Part shown: one piece after another, positions 18,101 through 25,044 of the stretch
Numbering within the stretch: position 1 is the first letter of the stretch
How the letters are laid out: each line of letters opens with the position of its first letter
NCBI RefSeq assembly: GCF_000337495.1
Contig: NZ_AOIS01000058.1
Location: 21,311 to 85,310 of the forward strand
Length of the DNA stretch: 64,000 bases
Reading direction: 5' to 3'
Source of the DNA: Haloterrigena salina JCM 13891
GTDB lineage: Archaea; Halobacteriota; Halobacteria; Halobacteriales; Natrialbaceae
Notes under the pieces: generated by a model
Seen by the model: the letters and a program-made list of their open reading frames with translations, nothing else
The model's database searches: none
Told to the model about the DNA's origin: nothing
Position numbers and translations under genes: made by a program

Positions 18101-19791
18101 GGTGGAATCGGAGCGTAACCGACGTAACCGGCTACTCGGACGAGGAGATCGCCGCGATGGAGCCGACGGAGCTGGTTATCGACGACGATGTCGAGGACGT
18201 CCTCGCCGCCATCGGGGAGGGACTCGAAACGGGGTCGGTCAGCGTGGAGCTGACGGTTCGGACCAGCGACGGCGACACCGTCCCCTTCGAGTTCAACGCC
18301 TCGCGACTCGAGGACCCCTGGGGGAACACGGTGCTGGCCGGAATCGGACGCGATATCACCGATCGGCTCGAGCGCGAGAAACACCTCGAGCGGTACGAGA
18401 CAATCGTCGAGACGGTCAACGACGGCGTCTACGTCGTCGACGAAGACGGGCGCTTCACGATGGTCAACGAGACGTACGCGTCGATGCTCGGCTACGAGCC
18501 GGACGAACTCGTCGGAACCGACGCGTCGCAAATGGTCGACGACGCCGTCACCGAACGGGTTGAGGAGCTGACGGCCGACGACACCGAGCGGCCGACGATC
18601 GAAGCCGAGGTTCGAACGGCCGACGGCGATCGGCTCCCCGTCGAAGGGACCTTCGCGATGCTGCCCGAGGACGACAGCACGTGGCACCGCGTCAGCATCG
18701 TCCGGGACATCAGCGATCGAAAGGAGCGAGAACGCCGGCTCGAGGAGTCCGAGCGCCGGTACCGGACGCTCGTCGAGAACTTCCCTGGCGGCGCGGTGGG
18801 GCTGTACGACGAGACCCTCGAGTACATCGTCGTCGGCGGCGAGGCGTTCGACGATCTGGGGATTTCGGAGGACGAGGTCGCCGGCGCGACGCTCTACGAG
18901 CGGTATCCGGACGACCTCGTCGACGAGATCGAACCGTACTTCCGGGCCGTCTTCGACGGCGAGGCGAACACGTTCGAGTTCCGAGCCCGCGGACGGGACG
19001 TCTGGGCCCACACGATCCCCCTTCGAAACGATGACGACGAGATCTTCGCGGGCATGGTCATGGTCCAGGACGTCACCGAGCGCCGGGAGTACGAGCGCAA
19101 ACTCGAGGAGTCCAACGAGCGGTTGGAACGGTTCGCCTACGCCGCCAGCCACGACCTGCAGGAACCGCTGCGGATGGTGACGAGTTACCTCATGCTACTC
19201 GAGAACCGCTACGGCGATGTCTTCGACGAAGACGGGCAGGAGTTCCTCGAGTTCGCGGTCGACGGCGCCGATCGGATGCGCGAGATGATCGACGGGCTCT
19301 TAGAGTACTCCCGCGTCGAGACGCGGGGCGACCCGTTCGAACCGATGGACCTCAACGCCGTCGTCGACGACGTCCTCGAGGACCTCCAGTTCCGGATCGA
19401 GGAGACGGACGCCGAGCTCACCGTTGAGGATCTCCCGCGCGTCGAAGGCGACGCCAGCCAGTTGCGGCAGGTGTTCCAGAACCTGCTGTCGAACGCGCTC
19501 ACCTACAGCGGTGACGAGCCGCCCCGGATTCACGTCGGCGCCGTGCGCCGGGGCGAGGAGTGGGTGATCTCGGTCGAAGACGAGGGGATCGGCATCGCCC
19601 CCGAGGACCAAGAGCGCGTGTTCACAATCTTCGACCGACTCCACAGTCGCGGCGAGTACGACGGCACGGGTATCGGGTTGGCGCTCTGTGAGCGGATCGT
19701 CGAGCGCCACGGCGGCGAGATCTGGGTCGATTCGGAGCCCGGCGAGGGGGCGACGTTCTCCGTCACCCTCCCCGCCTCCCGCGACCCGTAG
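15136..19791 (+). CDS. large soluble multi-PAS sensor histidine kinase
   Basis: A 1551-residue protein with no membrane segment. An N-terminal GAF domain (about 15-175) is followed by roughly nine PAS/PAC units starting near residues 180, 326, 447, 573, 701, 831, 965, 1086 and 1202. Then come a HisKA domain with the phospho-accepting His in YAASHDLQEPLRM (about 1339) and an HATPase_c domain with FQNLLSNAL, VEDEGIGI and GTGIGLAL. Four PAS units share the opening SEQRYRTLVDxFPNG and appear to be internal duplications. The kinase should autophosphorylate in response to a cytoplasmic signal, but no classical response regulator lies next to it; the nearest regulator-like gene is at 24.5 kb. PAS ligands are unknown. 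Confidence 0.92.
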   Translation: MGSSSTDADHRAQIRRQEVVAELSQQALETGNLDEVLADAALAIAETLDIEYGSVFELRPDRTAAVLRAGAGWPTDRLGSTAVSADRSSWTGSAVRAAESVVVDDLDAESQFSAPEFLVDHDVASGAAVRIGPDEQPWGVLGAYATESHALSEADVDFLERVADVLGSAVEHASTRRDLERTERRFEAIFEDPNILVGLLDPDGTVRDINGTAMEYIDADLEDVTGVPFWETPWWGEVDDGERFDESRSSADESGESAGVRDDVKRWTERAASGEYVNFEADLTRPDGERYTLNGAFRPVTNDEGEVVSVIVSDRDVTERKARERELEESEQRYRTLVDHFPNGVVALVDENLTYRTVGGNPADTADATAEEIEGTPVAEAASPAVADELVSSYEAALEGESRAFESRANDRVYDFRIVPVRDDDGEVFAALGMSQDVTERKERERRLEESEQRYRTLMEYFPNGIVTLFDPDLRYELAAGQGFDHIPVDPAEFAGNYVREVWDDETVATLQPVFEAALDGEEQSIELEYADRVWVVRVVPITDERGDVFAGMTMAQDITERKRHEQYLRETTAQLEAATEAGAVGTWEWHVQEDEMVAGETFAETFDVDPQAARQGVSSERFLEAIHPADRERVEEKLDAAVESCGEYEAEYRVRTADDELRWVVSRGRVECDADGNPVRFPGALTDITERKHAELELQRNNEQLETLFDVLPVGVVVADADGRIRQVNDTAREIWGGDVFDTDSIAGYDRYPVWDADSGERVSPEEMTLARVLEGEEVTDPDIYEIEADDGERRIVRTEGMPVRNERGEVTRGVVTITDITERRESQRRLEESEQRYRTLVDRFPNGGVGLFDENLEYQIAGGGAFDEIGASADEIIGQTLWERYPTELAERLEPKFRAALDGEISSFEMEFHDRDWMAYTVPVMDDEDEIFGGMIMVQEITERKERERKLRERERSLEQYKEYIDEILDAIDDVFYIVGEDGSLQRWNRSVTDVTGYSDEEIAAMEPTELVIDDDVEDVLAAIGEGLETGSVSVELTVRTSDGDTVPFEFNASRLEDPWGNTVLAGIGRDITDRLEREKHLERYETIVETVNDGVYVVDEDGRFTMVNETYASMLGYEPDELVGTDASQMVDDAVTERVEELTADDTERPTIEAEVRTADGDRLPVEGTFAMLPEDDSTWHRVSIVRDISDRKERERRLEESERRYRTLVENFPGGAVGLYDETLEYIVVGGEAFDDLGISEDEVAGATLYERYPDDLVDEIEPYFRAVFDGEANTFEFRARGRDVWAHTIPLRNDDDEIFAGMVMVQDVTERREYERKLEESNERLERFAYAASHDLQEPLRMVTSYLMLLENRYGDVFDEDGQEFLEFAVDGADRMREMIDGLLEYSRVETRGDPFEPMDLNAVVDDVLEDLQFRIEETDAELTVEDLPRVEGDASQLRQVFQNLLSNALTYSGDEPPRIHVGAVRRGEEWVISVEDEGIGIAPEDQERVFTIFDRLHSRGEYDGTGIGLALCERIVERHGGEIWVDSEPGEGATFSVTLPASRDP

Positions 19792-19862
19792 TCGCCGCGA
19801 CGGAAGCCGGCGAGCACTAGGGGAACCCAATTCGTTTACACGCAACGTCTCGTAGCAGATCC

Positions 19863-20816
19863 ATGGGCTGGACTGCCGCCGACATCCCCGATCAGCAGGG
19901 TCGCACGGTCGTCATCACGGGCGCCAACAGCGGTATCGGTCTCGAGGCGACGCGCGAACTCGCGCGCAACGGCGCGACGGTGATCATGGCCTGCCGGAGC
20001 GCGGCGCGAGGTGCGGAGGCGGTCAGCGATATCCGCTCGGACGTCGCCGACGCCGACCTCCGCGTCGAGGAGTGCGACCTCGCGGACCTCGAGTCGGTCC
20101 GGTCCTTCGCCGACCGCCTCGACGGCGAGGACCTCGACGTGGTGATCAACAACGCCGGCGTCATGGCGATCCCGCGCTCGGAGACCGAGGACGGGTTCGA
20201 GACCCAGTTCGGCGTCAACCACCTCGGTCACTTCGCGCTGACCGGCCTACTGCTCGAGAACCTTGGGCTGGACGAAGAGGGCGATTCCCGGATCGTCACC
20301 GTCTCGAGCGGCGTCCACGAGAGCGGCGAGATCGACTTCGACGACCTCCAGGGCGAGGAGTCCTACGACAAGTGGGACGCCTACGCTCAGTCGAAGCTGG
20401 CCAACGTGCTGTTCGCCTACGAACTCGAGCGTCGGCTGTTGACGGCGGACGCGAACGCGACGAGCAACGCGGTCCACCCGGGCTACGCGAACACGCGGTT
20501 ACAGTTCCGCGGCCCCGAACAGCGCGGCAGCCGGCTCCGGAAGGCGGCGATGACGGTGATGAACACCGTCCTCGCGCAGTCGGCCGAGATGGGCGCGCTG
20601 CCGACGCTGTACGCCGCGACCGCGCCCGAGGCCGAGGGCGGCGCGTACTACGGCCCCGGCGGGTTCAAGAACATGCGCGGTACGCCCGAGCGCCAGGCCT
20701 CTTCGGATCGCTCTTACGACGAGGAGACGGCCCACCGACTGTGGGACGTCTCGGAAGAACTGACCGGCGTGACCTACGACCGACTTCCCGAACCGGCGCA
20801 GTCGGCGGAACGGTAG
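19863..20816 (+). CDS. short-chain dehydrogenase, retinol-dehydrogenase-like
   Basis: A 317-residue extended SDR. TGANSGIG forms the coenzyme loop, and MACRS after strand 2 suggests NADP. NNAGVM and NHLGHFALTGLL follow. The active site has VSSGVH and YAQSKLANVLF (Tyr-Lys). The C-terminal half resembles WWOX/RDH11-type oxidoreductases. It probably reduces aldehydes or ketones of lipids or isoprenoids, but the substrate is not known. Confidence 0.88.
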   Translation: MGWTAADIPDQQGRTVVITGANSGIGLEATRELARNGATVIMACRSAARGAEAVSDIRSDVADADLRVEECDLADLESVRSFADRLDGEDLDVVINNAGVMAIPRSETEDGFETQFGVNHLGHFALTGLLLENLGLDEEGDSRIVTVSSGVHESGEIDFDDLQGEESYDKWDAYAQSKLANVLFAYELERRLLTADANATSNAVHPGYANTRLQFRGPEQRGSRLRKAAMTVMNTVLAQSAEMGALPTLYAATAPEAEGGAYYGPGGFKNMRGTPERQASSDRSYDEETAHRLWDVSEELTGVTYDRLPEPAQSAER

Positions 20817-20946
20817 CCCGCGTCCGTCTCGGCTACCGAAACGCGCCGATCGCCCGTGACGGACCTGTTCGAAACGCGCTCGGGCGGACAGTGCCAGCAG
20901 CACCCTTAGATACGCCTGATTCGAACTTCGTGTGTGGGTAGTACCC

Positions 20947-21531
20947 ATGAGAAAAGACAACGACAGATCACTCGTCTCGCGTACCATCGAGGGGGCGGAG
21001 ACGCTAGTGAGCACGGAACCCGGTGAGATCTTCGTCGACGTCCCCGCGGCGAACGCCCGCTATGTCCGCGTCGAGGAGGGCGATACGGTTCAGGAAGGCG
21101 ACATCCGATCGCGGTCGGCGGAGGAACTCGCGTCCGAATCGCTGCGGAAGTGGCGGATAGAGACGATCGGACCGGAGACGGTCATCGGAACGGATCGGGA
21201 AACGGACGAGCGACACGAGTGGAACCGCGAGGAACTCGAGCAAAAGCTCGCAATCGGCGGGTTCAGCACGAACCTCAGCGGGTTCGAGCGGGCGACGGTC
21301 AGCGGACCGGGGGACGAGTCGAACGGGGAGTCCGTCACCGTGACCGTGTACGGAAACGACAGTCGAAAGTTCACTCAGACGTACCGACCCGTCGACGATA
21401 CCGACCGCGACGAACGCCGGCTCGAACTGGCGGCGACCGACGAGCGCGTCGAGACGTTCGACGACGACGTGCGGGAGCGGTTCGAGAGCACGGTCGCGCT
21501 CGCGCTGCGAAACGAAGGCTACGCGGTCTGA
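20947..21531 (+). CDS. hypothetical haloarchaeal protein
   Basis: A 194-residue acidic soluble protein with haloarchaeal codon use. It has no cysteines, no signal peptide and no recognised motif. The pattern EGDTVQEGDIRSRSAEELASESLRKWRIETI suggests alternating strands and helices. The ATG at 20947 follows a possible promoter (CTTAGATACG about 30 nt upstream) and is preferred over an in-frame start five codons earlier. No function is proposed. Confidence 0.7.
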   Translation: MRKDNDRSLVSRTIEGAETLVSTEPGEIFVDVPAANARYVRVEEGDTVQEGDIRSRSAEELASESLRKWRIETIGPETVIGTDRETDERHEWNREELEQKLAIGGFSTNLSGFERATVSGPGDESNGESVTVTVYGNDSRKFTQTYRPVDDTDRDERRLELAATDERVETFDDDVRERFESTVALALRNEGYAV

Positions 21532-21633
21532 CCGATCGGCCGACTCCGCGGCGTTCGAATCGCTTCGCGGTCCCGTCACGTTCCGGTCGGGGTAACCGTA
21601 ACGCGAAAGGTCGCACGGACTAACTCCTACCTA

Positions 21634-21972
21634 ATGAGCGACGACGGCATTCAGCGCGCGAGCGACGTCGGCTCGAGCGACGCCCCGCCGGTCGAGGAAA
21701 AGCCCTACAAGATCGTCTTCGAGGCCAACAAGTGCTTCGGCGCGGGCAAGTGCGCCGAGGTCAGTGACAACTGGGAGATGTCTCTCGCCTCGGGGATGGC
21801 CCAACCGAACGAGTACTTCTTCGGCGAGGAGGACCTCGAGCACAACGTCCGCGCGGCGGAGATCTGCCCGGCCAAGAAGGACGAGGGCTGCATTCACGTC
21901 GTCGATCGGCGAACCGACGAGGAGATCGCGCCCGATCCCCACGGCGACGGGACGCTGAGCGTCGACTGGTAG
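21634..21972 (+). CDS. single-cluster ferredoxin
   Basis: A 112-residue acidic protein. The pattern NKCFGAGKC, followed about 45 residues later by EICPAKKDEGC, matches small 3Fe-4S/4Fe-4S ferredoxins, with an extra Cys near the cluster. It would carry single electrons for cytoplasmic oxidoreductases. An N-terminal Ser/Asp-rich tail of about 20 residues is a typical halophilic extension. It is transcribed alone, and its partner enzyme is not evident nearby. Confidence 0.85.
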   Translation: MSDDGIQRASDVGSSDAPPVEEKPYKIVFEANKCFGAGKCAEVSDNWEMSLASGMAQPNEYFFGEEDLEHNVRAAEICPAKKDEGCIHVVDRRTDEEIAPDPHGDGTLSVDW

Positions 21973-22120
21973 CGACTCGCGGCGAGGGGCGGCGAGCAGA
22001 CCAACAGCAGGGCATCTACCGGGAGTGGTTGCTGCGTTTCGCTCGCTCCACTTGCAAACTCTCTGAGGGTGTTATCGAAAATCGTACCGACGAGATGGAG
22101 ACGCAGCGTGGGAAGGTCCG

Positions 22121-22321
22121 TTATGAAGAGGTATGGGACGTCAATTTCGCTATTTCCCAGATGAACATACACATTCCTGCAACTACATAAACGAACCCAG
22201 GGATCTGGTATGTGGTAATACCCAGCAATCGAGCAATCCCATATCCAAGGAAGAGAAATCCGATCCCTAATTGAAGACCAATTATAATACGACCGCTGGT
22301 TCCGCCCTTAAATTCGTCCAT
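22121..22321 (-). CDS. small two-helix membrane protein, orphan
   Basis: A 66-residue protein, MDEFKGG..., with two predicted membrane helices (LQLGIGFLFLGYGIARLLG and VYVVAGMCMFIWEIA). Its GC content and codon use are clearly lower than those of the surrounding genes, and it lies just upstream of tRNA-Leu in a lower-GC patch, so acquisition by transfer is likely. The longer open frame continuing to 22801 overlaps the tRNA and is not used. The AT-rich sequence at 22322-22370 can serve as promoter. Function unknown. Confidence 0.6.
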   Translation of the reverse strand: MDEFKGGTSGRIIIGLQLGIGFLFLGYGIARLLGITTYQIPGFVYVVAGMCMFIWEIAKLTSHTSS

Positions 22322-22597
22322 TCTAGATATAATATTATAGCACCCAGTATAATACTGTTGATCGATAAAACGGTTCTCTATCGGAGAATCATCTTGCAGG
22401 GTAATTGAGCACGCACTCCCGCAGCAGTTTCCCTGCTCGTTCGTGCGGAGATCGTGCCACGTATCCCTCGGATCTCCACCACAAGCAGTCGTCACCCCCG
22501 CTGGGGGTTCCTTGGCCCGCTCGCTCCCGTCGGTCGCTTGCGGCCGCACACCGAAACGCACATCCCGACCCCGGGACAACGGACGAGTGCCTTCTGT

Positions 22598-22681
22598 GCG
22601 AGGGTAGCCAAGCAGGCCAACGGCGGTGGGCTTAAGACCCGCTCCCGTAGGGGTCCTTGGGTTCAAATCCCAACCCTCGCA
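22598..22681 (+). tRNA. tRNA-Leu, anticodon UAA
   Basis: An 84-nt type II tRNA. The 7-bp acceptor stem is GCGAGGG/CCCTCGC with discriminator A at 22681. The anticodon loop CTTAAGA reads UAA. A long variable arm, typical of leucine tRNAs, includes CTCCCGTAGGGG. The T arm GGGTTCAAATCCC is canonical. No intron is seen and CCA is not encoded. The 3' end is duplicated downstream. Confidence 0.95.
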
Positions 22682-22807
22682 TGTCGCCGCGAACACACCG
22701 TGAGCGGCGACTGTGTTCTTGGATTTGAACGAGAGAAGCCGCAGCCCGGACGTGAGCGAAAGTGAACGTCCCGGAACGTCTTCGCGTTGTTCAAATCCCA
22801 ACCCTCG
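22661..22807 (+). repeat. direct duplication of the tRNA-Leu 3' end (attachment-site-like)
   Basis: GTTCAAATCCCAACCCTCG (19 bp) occurs at 22661-22679 inside the tRNA gene and again at 22789-22807. A 128-bp offset separates them, and the segment between contains an inverted repeat with arms GTCGCCGC/GCGGCGAC. Tyrosine-recombinase elements integrate into tRNA 3' ends and leave such copies. The short distance means no element is now present between the copies, so this is probably an empty or collapsed site. Confidence 0.7.
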
Positions 22808-23006
22808 TCTGATTACGAAGATCCTGGTAAACGGATCTAATTAGGTTCCGCTTGTTCATCGTTACAGATAATGGGTTGTGTTACCAATATATGTTGGAGT
22901 CTCTAATAAATTATTGAAGTAGTATATTTCTTATAGAAAGGGCTAATAATATATGGGTCTAAGAATTAATAGAAATGTCCGAAGACAACGGTTCTTCTGT
23001 TTGGAT

Positions 23007-23396
23007 ATGAATCAGCGCTGGTTCGCTGTTCTCGGAGCAGGATTTTTCATTGTTCCAGTGATCATCATTGCAGCACTTGGGACAGTTCCGACGAAGAACG
23101 CCATTGTTACTGCAGGTTTTGTGCTTGTCCCGCTTTCCGGTATCCTATCTATTCTGGGGGGGCTCGGCGTCTCGAGAGGGAATTTCGAGTGGTACCAATT
23201 TGTCGGCCTATCTAACGCTATGTTCGGTTTTTGGTTCGTCGCATATGCTATTTCGGTAATTCTGTCAGACCCATCCGAATTCAGTAGCGTCTTCTCTCTC
23301 GCCACCGTTGGACTGGGATGCCTCTCGCTCGGTTTGATCGGCATTGACTGGCTTATCGGCGCACCCCACTTTGATGTTGAATCCTATGAGGGCTGA
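23007..23396 (+). CDS. four-helix membrane protein, orphan
   Basis: A 129-residue protein with about four hydrophobic helices (GAGFFIVPVIIIAALG, AGFVLVPLSGILSILGG, AMFGFWFVAYAISVIL, ATVGLGCLSLGLIGIDWLIG). Codon use is AT-richer than the rest of the window. An in-frame ATG at 22953 would add 18 residues rich in Arg and Asn; the later ATG starts directly before the first helix and is preferred. It lies just beyond the duplicated tRNA end, consistent with an acquired gene. No family recognised. Confidence 0.6.
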   Translation: MNQRWFAVLGAGFFIVPVIIIAALGTVPTKNAIVTAGFVLVPLSGILSILGGLGVSRGNFEWYQFVGLSNAMFGFWFVAYAISVILSDPSEFSSVFSLATVGLGCLSLGLIGIDWLIGAPHFDVESYEG

Positions 23397-23439
23397 CCAA
23401 TATTTGGGAAATGGGCGTCATATTACGTTGAACTCTCCT

Positions 23440-24030
23440 AAGTGCGATTCACTGCAATCTGTTTCATTCCGCCGAAAGGGACGTGGGGTTTGTCGTCGAT
23501 CGGCTGATCGTTGATGTGGATCACGCCTGTGTCGATCCCGTCTGCGATCCGACAGGCCTGCGCTATGTCCTTGTGTGGACCGAGCCTGAGGGGCCGTAGA
23601 TCGCGTCTCGTTTCCAGTTCGAACGCTGCTGCATCGATCGAGTAGGGAATGACGGGCGCGATGGGCCCGAAGTGCTTGTTTGCCGCCGCGTCCATGGCAT
23701 TGCCGGCGTCCGAGAGCACTGTCGGTTCGACGAGGTCGTCGTGTCGCCGCGCGTCTCGAGGTCGCGCCCTCGTCGATAATCAAGCCGATAATCGTGTCGT
23801 CGGCCGTCGGATCGCCAGTCAGTAGCGAGGCGGTCCGATCGGGGAGCGCCTCCACGTAGTCGTCGTACAGTGACTCGTGGACGAGATAGTGGTTGATCGA
23901 AATGAAGGACTGGCCCTGTAGAGGAGCGAGCCAAAGACGCGCTATCGGCGGCGCGAACCAGATTCGCGTTCTCCGCGACGATGAAACGTTGTTTCCCCCG
24001 ATCTCGAGCCGGATAATCGCAGTACCCTAA
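23440..24030 (-). pseudogene. decayed aldehyde dehydrogenase, paralogue of the gene at 25.0-26.5 kb
   Basis: Pieces in shifting frames match the intact aldehyde dehydrogenase downstream. They are LEIGGNNV, then FISINHYLVHESLYDDYVEALPDRTASLLTGDP, then TIIGLIIDEGA, then LSDAGNAMDAAANKHFGPIAPVIPYS, and finally IADGIDTGVIHINDQPIDDKPHVPFGGMKQ. At least two frameshifts and internal deletions separate them. The catalytic Cys region (GQACIS in the intact gene) is changed to GQSFIS, and the N-terminal half is absent. It is therefore a dead partial copy of the neighbouring gene or of a close homologue. Confidence 0.85.
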
Positions 24031-24115
24031 CGGCAGCCGCAGGATACGCAAGTACCAATTGCTTTAGGAAGAGGTGCTTTCCGGGCCGGTCCGCTTGCTC
24101 GAGGTAGGAACCGCT

Positions 24116-24475
24116 ATGGAACAAACAGAGGCATTCCGCGTGCTCGCGAGCGCCGACCGTCAGCTCGTGCTCCACGAGTTACTCGAACACGACGGGGCGG
24201 CTGATATCGACGAGATCTCGCGGCAGGTGGCCGCTCGGCGACACCGCCTCTCATCCGGCAAGATCGACGACGGGATGATCGAGCGCGCACACGTCCGGCT
24301 CGTCCACGCTCACTTCCCGCACCTGCAGGCGCGGAATCTGATCGATATCGACTGGGACGACGAGGCGGTCGCCCTGACCGACGGCGAGTCCGTCGACCAG
24401 CTCCTCGAGGCCGCCGAAGAGTTAGAGAGTTGGCCGCCGACCGATCTCCTCGAACAGCCGTCGCGCAGCCGGTGA
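24116..24475 (+). CDS. DUF7344-like winged-helix regulator
   Basis: A 119-residue protein. It opens FRVLASADRQLVLHELLEHDGAADIDEISRQVAARR, the usual start of a small haloarchaeal winged-helix family (DUF7344) thought to bind DNA. It continues with a second helix-turn segment, RLVHAHFPHLQARNLIDID. The ATG at 24116 is used because it directly precedes the first helix. It probably regulates nearby genes, perhaps together with the adjacent regulator-like protein. No target site was identified. Confidence 0.75.
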   Translation: MEQTEAFRVLASADRQLVLHELLEHDGAADIDEISRQVAARRHRLSSGKIDDGMIERAHVRLVHAHFPHLQARNLIDIDWDDEAVALTDGESVDQLLEAAEELESWPPTDLLEQPSRSR

Positions 24476-24561
24476 CGGAGCGGTTCGCAACAGGCAGGAA
24501 CAGTGAACCGTACGGACTGCCTGAGAGTTGCAATTTTACCCTTGCAGCCGCATGCTCAGGT

Positions 24562-25029
24562 ATGGCGTCAGCAGACGAGGCGGACGAGACCGATCTGGGG
24601 GAGCGGATTGATATTCTGTTGGTCGAACCCAACCCCGGCGACACCCGCCTCTTCGAAGAAAACTTTCGAGACGCGAAACTCATGAACGCCGTCCACGCCG
24701 TCACGGACGGCGAGGAGGCGCTCGACTTTCTCCACCAGCGCGGCGAGTACGCGGACGCGCCGCGACCGGATCTGGTCCTGCTCGAGCTCCAGCTCCCGGG
24801 AACCAGCGGGACGGCAGTGCTGTCCGAACTGCAAAACGAGCCGCCGTTAGACGAGATCCGCGTCATCGTCCTCACCAGTTCCGAGATGGGCGAGGAAATC
24901 GTCCGCTCGCACGACATCGAGGCCGACGAGTACATCCGCAAGCCCGTCCAAGCCGAGGAGTTCATCGCGTTCGTCCAGGAAGTAGAGGACTTCTGGTTCG
25001 CGATCGTCAAAAACGAGTCCGACGACTGA
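24562..25029 (+). CDS. response-regulator receiver protein with Glu at the phosphosite
   Basis: A 155-residue stand-alone CheY-like receiver of the Rcp1 type. The fold motifs are DILLVEPNPGDTRLFEENF, then DLVLLELQLPGTSG, then VIVLTSSE (T105), and the invariant Lys in YIRKPV (K127). Two key acidic residues differ from the family. The Asp that normally accepts phosphate is Glu (E75), and the second residue of the acidic pair is Pro (VEPN instead of VEDN). Glu at this place can mimic phosphorylation, so the protein may be locked on or signal independently of a kinase. It converges on the aldehyde dehydrogenase gene with a 15-nt gap. Confidence 0.88.
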   Translation: MASADEADETDLGERIDILLVEPNPGDTRLFEENFRDAKLMNAVHAVTDGEEALDFLHQRGEYADAPRPDLVLLELQLPGTSGTAVLSELQNEPPLDEIRVIVLTSSEMGEEIVRSHDIEADEYIRKPVQAEEFIAFVQEVEDFWFAIVKNESDD

Positions 25030-25044
25030 GCGGCGCAGTGCCGC

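Noticed and set aside
22322..22801. Upstream extension of the small membrane protein through the tRNA gene to 22801
   Set aside because: It would translate the tRNA antisense; an ATG at 22321 directly precedes the membrane part.
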